From NCBI GenBank assembly GCA_964469555.1, contig CAYYAQ010000116.1, positions 1 through 16,329 on the forward strand: a DNA stretch of 16,329 nt, given 5' to 3'. Within the stretch, counting starts at the first letter, position 1, and each line of letters opens with the position of its first letter. The translations under genes were made by a program, and so were the position numbers. The notes below the pieces were generated by a model that did not search any database, was not told where the DNA came from, and saw only the letters and a program-made list of their open reading frames with translations. This DNA comes from CAYYAQ01 sp964469555. Lineage in GTDB: Bacteria; Planctomycetota; UBA1135; UBA2386. This document shows, in pieces, positions 14,531 to 16,329 of this stretch.

Positions 14531-15475
14531 GTGACCGTGGGGATGGGTATGGTGACCATGATGATTACTCCCGTTGTCGTATTGTTCACGCTGTCGACTC
14601 AAGCGGCCAAGCCAAACGACCCCCAACCGCCCGCTAAGCAGTCACCCGTGACAGCGACGGCGAAAGACAAAGTCCAGGAAGGGCGCAAGGCCCTGGCGGC
14701 GCGGGTCGCGAAGGCGCATCGCGGCGACAACAAAGAGGTCATCGACCGTTACACGACGACGATCACGATCAAGCCACTCGGCAAGAAGGCGGAGAACGTC
14801 GACGTGGAACTCGAGGTCCAGTACGGCGCCAAGATCATCCGAGCGAAGGACGCCGATCCGGTGGAGATGATCCGCTACAAGGTGGGAAAGGGCGACAAGC
14901 CTCTGGAGAGGGGCAAGGATCCCCGACCGTGGCAGCGGATCGGGAACCGCGTGACAGGACTGCTGGGCCGCGATGATCCCGAGAGTCGGGCGCTCCTCGA
15001 CTCGCACACGAGGCTGTGCCGGCAGATGCTCCAGTTTCTCGATGCCGGCGCGATCCTCCGGAGTCTGCGCGGCGACGACCCCGTCACGACGACGACGCTG
15101 AACCTCGGGCGCAAGTTCGGCAAGGTTGAGACGGAGTTCATCAGCGGTCGCCTGGCAAGCTTCCCGGTGTTCCGTGGTGAGGACAAGTCCGTCAAGATGC
15201 GGGCCGTGTTCATGGAGGCTTGGGTCGACAAGAAGACGTCCCGTCTCGCGGCTGTAAAGATCTTCCCGATCGCGACGAACGGCAAGACGCGCCGGGACGA
15301 CGGCGAGTTCATCGTGCTGCGAAACTACGGCAAGTCGAAGGGCGTGCTGGTGCCTCAGGTGCTGCTCATCTTCGAAGAGAACGGCAAGACGCTCCGCGAG
15401 CGGGCCATGGTCAAGCTGTTGACTTTCAAGCTGAACGCCAAGCTGACGAAGGCCAACTTCGCGCGCCCGGATTAG
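14531..15475 (+). CDS. Exported protein of unknown function
   Basis: Up to 314 residues. The start is uncertain: GTG at 14531 and in-frame ATGs at 14543, 14549, 14558 and 14561 all precede the hydrophobic stretch MITPVVVLFTLSTQAA, which looks like a signal peptide. A low-complexity Pro/Lys/Ala linker follows (KPNDPQPPAKQS). The mature part is rich in alternating polar/hydrophobic strands (EVIDRYTTTITIKPLG, VDVELEVQYG, EFIVLRNYGKSKGVLVPQVL) and ends KLTFKL-like then NAKLTKANFARPD. The last third, with an AWVDKKTSRLAAVKIFP strand and then a dipeptide-rich sheet ending in a short NxxL...F tail, recalls the LolA/LolB-type lipoprotein-carrier fold, but I would not name it. It is divergent from the M16 pair (65-base gap) and convergent with mutL. 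Confidence 0.7.
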   Translation: MTVGMGMVTMMITPVVVLFTLSTQAAKPNDPQPPAKQSPVTATAKDKVQEGRKALAARVAKAHRGDNKEVIDRYTTTITIKPLGKKAENVDVELEVQYGAKIIRAKDADPVEMIRYKVGKGDKPLERGKDPRPWQRIGNRVTGLLGRDDPESRALLDSHTRLCRQMLQFLDAGAILRSLRGDDPVTTTTLNLGRKFGKVETEFISGRLASFPVFRGEDKSVKMRAVFMEAWVDKKTSRLAAVKIFPIATNGKTRRDDGEFIVLRNYGKSKGVLVPQVLLIFEENGKTLRERAMVKLLTFKLNAKLTKANFARPD

Positions 15476-15591
15476 CCGTCCGCCCGCTCGGGACGCGCCG
15501 ACGCTCTCCGCTCGGCGGGTCCGGAAGTGCGCAGGCTCAACACGTCGGTGCAGGCCCTCGCGGTAGTCTCTGCGGCACACCGCTCAGGAAA

Positions 15592-16329
15592 TCAGACCTT
15601 CCGCCGGAAGTAGCGCTCGAGTTCGTTGTTCGTGAACGTCAGGACGGTCGGGCGACCGTGCGGGCAGTTGTGCGGGTGCTCCAAGGTCTGCGCCTCCACG
15701 AGCAAAGACCGGATCTCCTCCTCGGTGAGGCGGTCGCCGCTCATCACGGCCGCGCGGCACGCCATCGAGTGGAAGCGTTCGACGATCGCCTCGCGCGCGG
15801 AAGGACGCACTTCGCCGTCACCCGCGAGGAACGTCTCGACCAAGGTCCGCGCGTCCGCGCGCCCGAGCACCGCTGGCACGCCGTGGACGGCGATCGATCC
15901 GCCCCCGAAGTCGTCCAGCAGGAAACCCTGCTCCGCCAGCGCATCCTTCCCGGCCAGCAACCACTCCTTGTCGGCCTCGCACAACTCGAGGACTTCGGGA
16001 ATGAGCAGACGCTGCACCTTCATCGCACGGGCGTCGTGCCGCGCGCGGAATCTCTCGTAGAGAACCCGTTCGTGGAGGGCGTGCTGGTCGACGACAATGA
16101 TCCCCTCGTCGCCCTCGAACACGAGATAGAGGTCGTGCACCTGCAAGAAACTGCGCTCGCGCAGCGTGGCAAACGGACTCGGACGCTGCCTGGCTTCCTC
16201 TCGTGGCGCGCTGCCGGTGGCCGGAACGGAATCCACCGGCAACGCCTCGCGAACCGAGTCCGGCTGGGTCGACTCTGACGGCCCCACCGGTCGCGCAAAC
16301 AAATCCCTTGGCAGATCGGGCAAGCCGGA
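15592..16329 (-). CDS. mutL: DNA mismatch repair protein MutL, C-terminal part, cut by the window edge
   Basis: MutL links mismatch recognition by MutS to strand removal. The 245 residues in the window comprise the end of the variable linker (rich in Pro, Ser, Glu) and the C-terminal dimerisation domain. DQHALHERVLYE matches the metal-binding endonuclease motif DQHAxxExxxxE, so this MutL is of the nicking type found in bacteria without MutH. Further motifs are ACRAAVMSGDRL and the C-terminal HNCPHGRPT, both part of the endonuclease site. The ATPase half lies beyond the right edge; the frame is open to the last base, and an apparent TTG near the edge is simply an internal codon. The 116 bases between it and the convergent exported-protein gene hold only a weak hairpin (CGCCGA/TCGGCG, 15496-15517) and no T run. 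Confidence 0.95.
   Translation of the reverse strand, partial: SGLPDLPRDLFARPVGPSESTQPDSVREALPVDSVPATGSAPREEARQRPSPFATLRERSFLQVHDLYLVFEGDEGIIVVDQHALHERVLYERFRARHDARAMKVQRLLIPEVLELCEADKEWLLAGKDALAEQGFLLDDFGGGSIAVHGVPAVLGRADARTLVETFLAGDGEVRPSAREAIVERFHSMACRAAVMSGDRLTEEEIRSLLVEAQTLEHPHNCPHGRPTVLTFTNNELERYFRRKV

Noticed and set aside
13338..14534. Plus-strand frame of about 398 codons opposite the YfmF-like gene
   Set aside because: Antisense shadow of a gene coupled by ATGA to its partner.
15496..15517. Bidirectional terminator between the exported-protein gene and mutL
   Set aside because: Six-pair stem with a ten-base loop and no T run on either strand; insufficient to call.

Overview
This is a high-GC bacterial chromosomal window, mostly housekeeping genes, with no phage, transposase, CRISPR array, rRNA or tRNA that I can recognise. 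A Gram-negative envelope is implied by YidC with a large periplasmic domain, a lipoprotein, and periplasmic proteins with signal peptides. Planctomycetota is my best guess at the phylum, from the large WD40/transporter fusion, the heparinase-like lyase and generally poor Shine-Dalgarno sites. That is a tentative inference with no marker gene behind it.

Left arm (1-6322). Two minus-strand genes, a YfcE-like metallophosphoesterase and yidC (cut by the left edge), diverge from a plus-strand run: miaA (probable TTG start), a signal-peptide-bearing protein in which a WD40 beta-propeller is joined to a sodium:alanine/glycine symporter (AGCS family), and rsmG. miaA and rsmG act on tRNA and 16S rRNA. 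The transporter sits between them, 4 bases from rsmG, so the last two genes are probably co-transcribed.

Middle (6330-10379). A broken LysR-family regulator lies on the minus strand, with two frame changes accompanied by missing segments and one in-frame stop. Upstream of it in the same direction are a large secreted heparinase II/III-like polysaccharide lyase with a DUF4962-type N-terminus, and a small lipoprotein of unknown function. The 330-base gap between the lipoprotein and nadD holds several hairpins, including a terminator-like one (stem, 4-base loop, TTTT) with no gene upstream of it on its strand.

Right arm (10380-16329). nadD (NAD biosynthesis) overlaps by one base a compact WecA/MraY-type polyprenyl-phosphate sugar-phosphate transferase. 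Convergent to these is a pair of M16 peptidases overlapping by ATGA: an inactive-type subunit followed by an active HxxEH subunit, as in YfmF/YfmH pairs. A divergent exported protein of unknown function follows, and the window ends with the C-terminal part of mutL, which carries the endonuclease motif.

The most unusual object is the WD40-AGCS fusion: an apparently periplasmic beta-propeller spliced onto an amino-acid symporter. Next in interest are the orphan terminator at 10206-10227, the miaA leader with its tiny overlapping ORF, and the decayed regulator beside the lyase gene.
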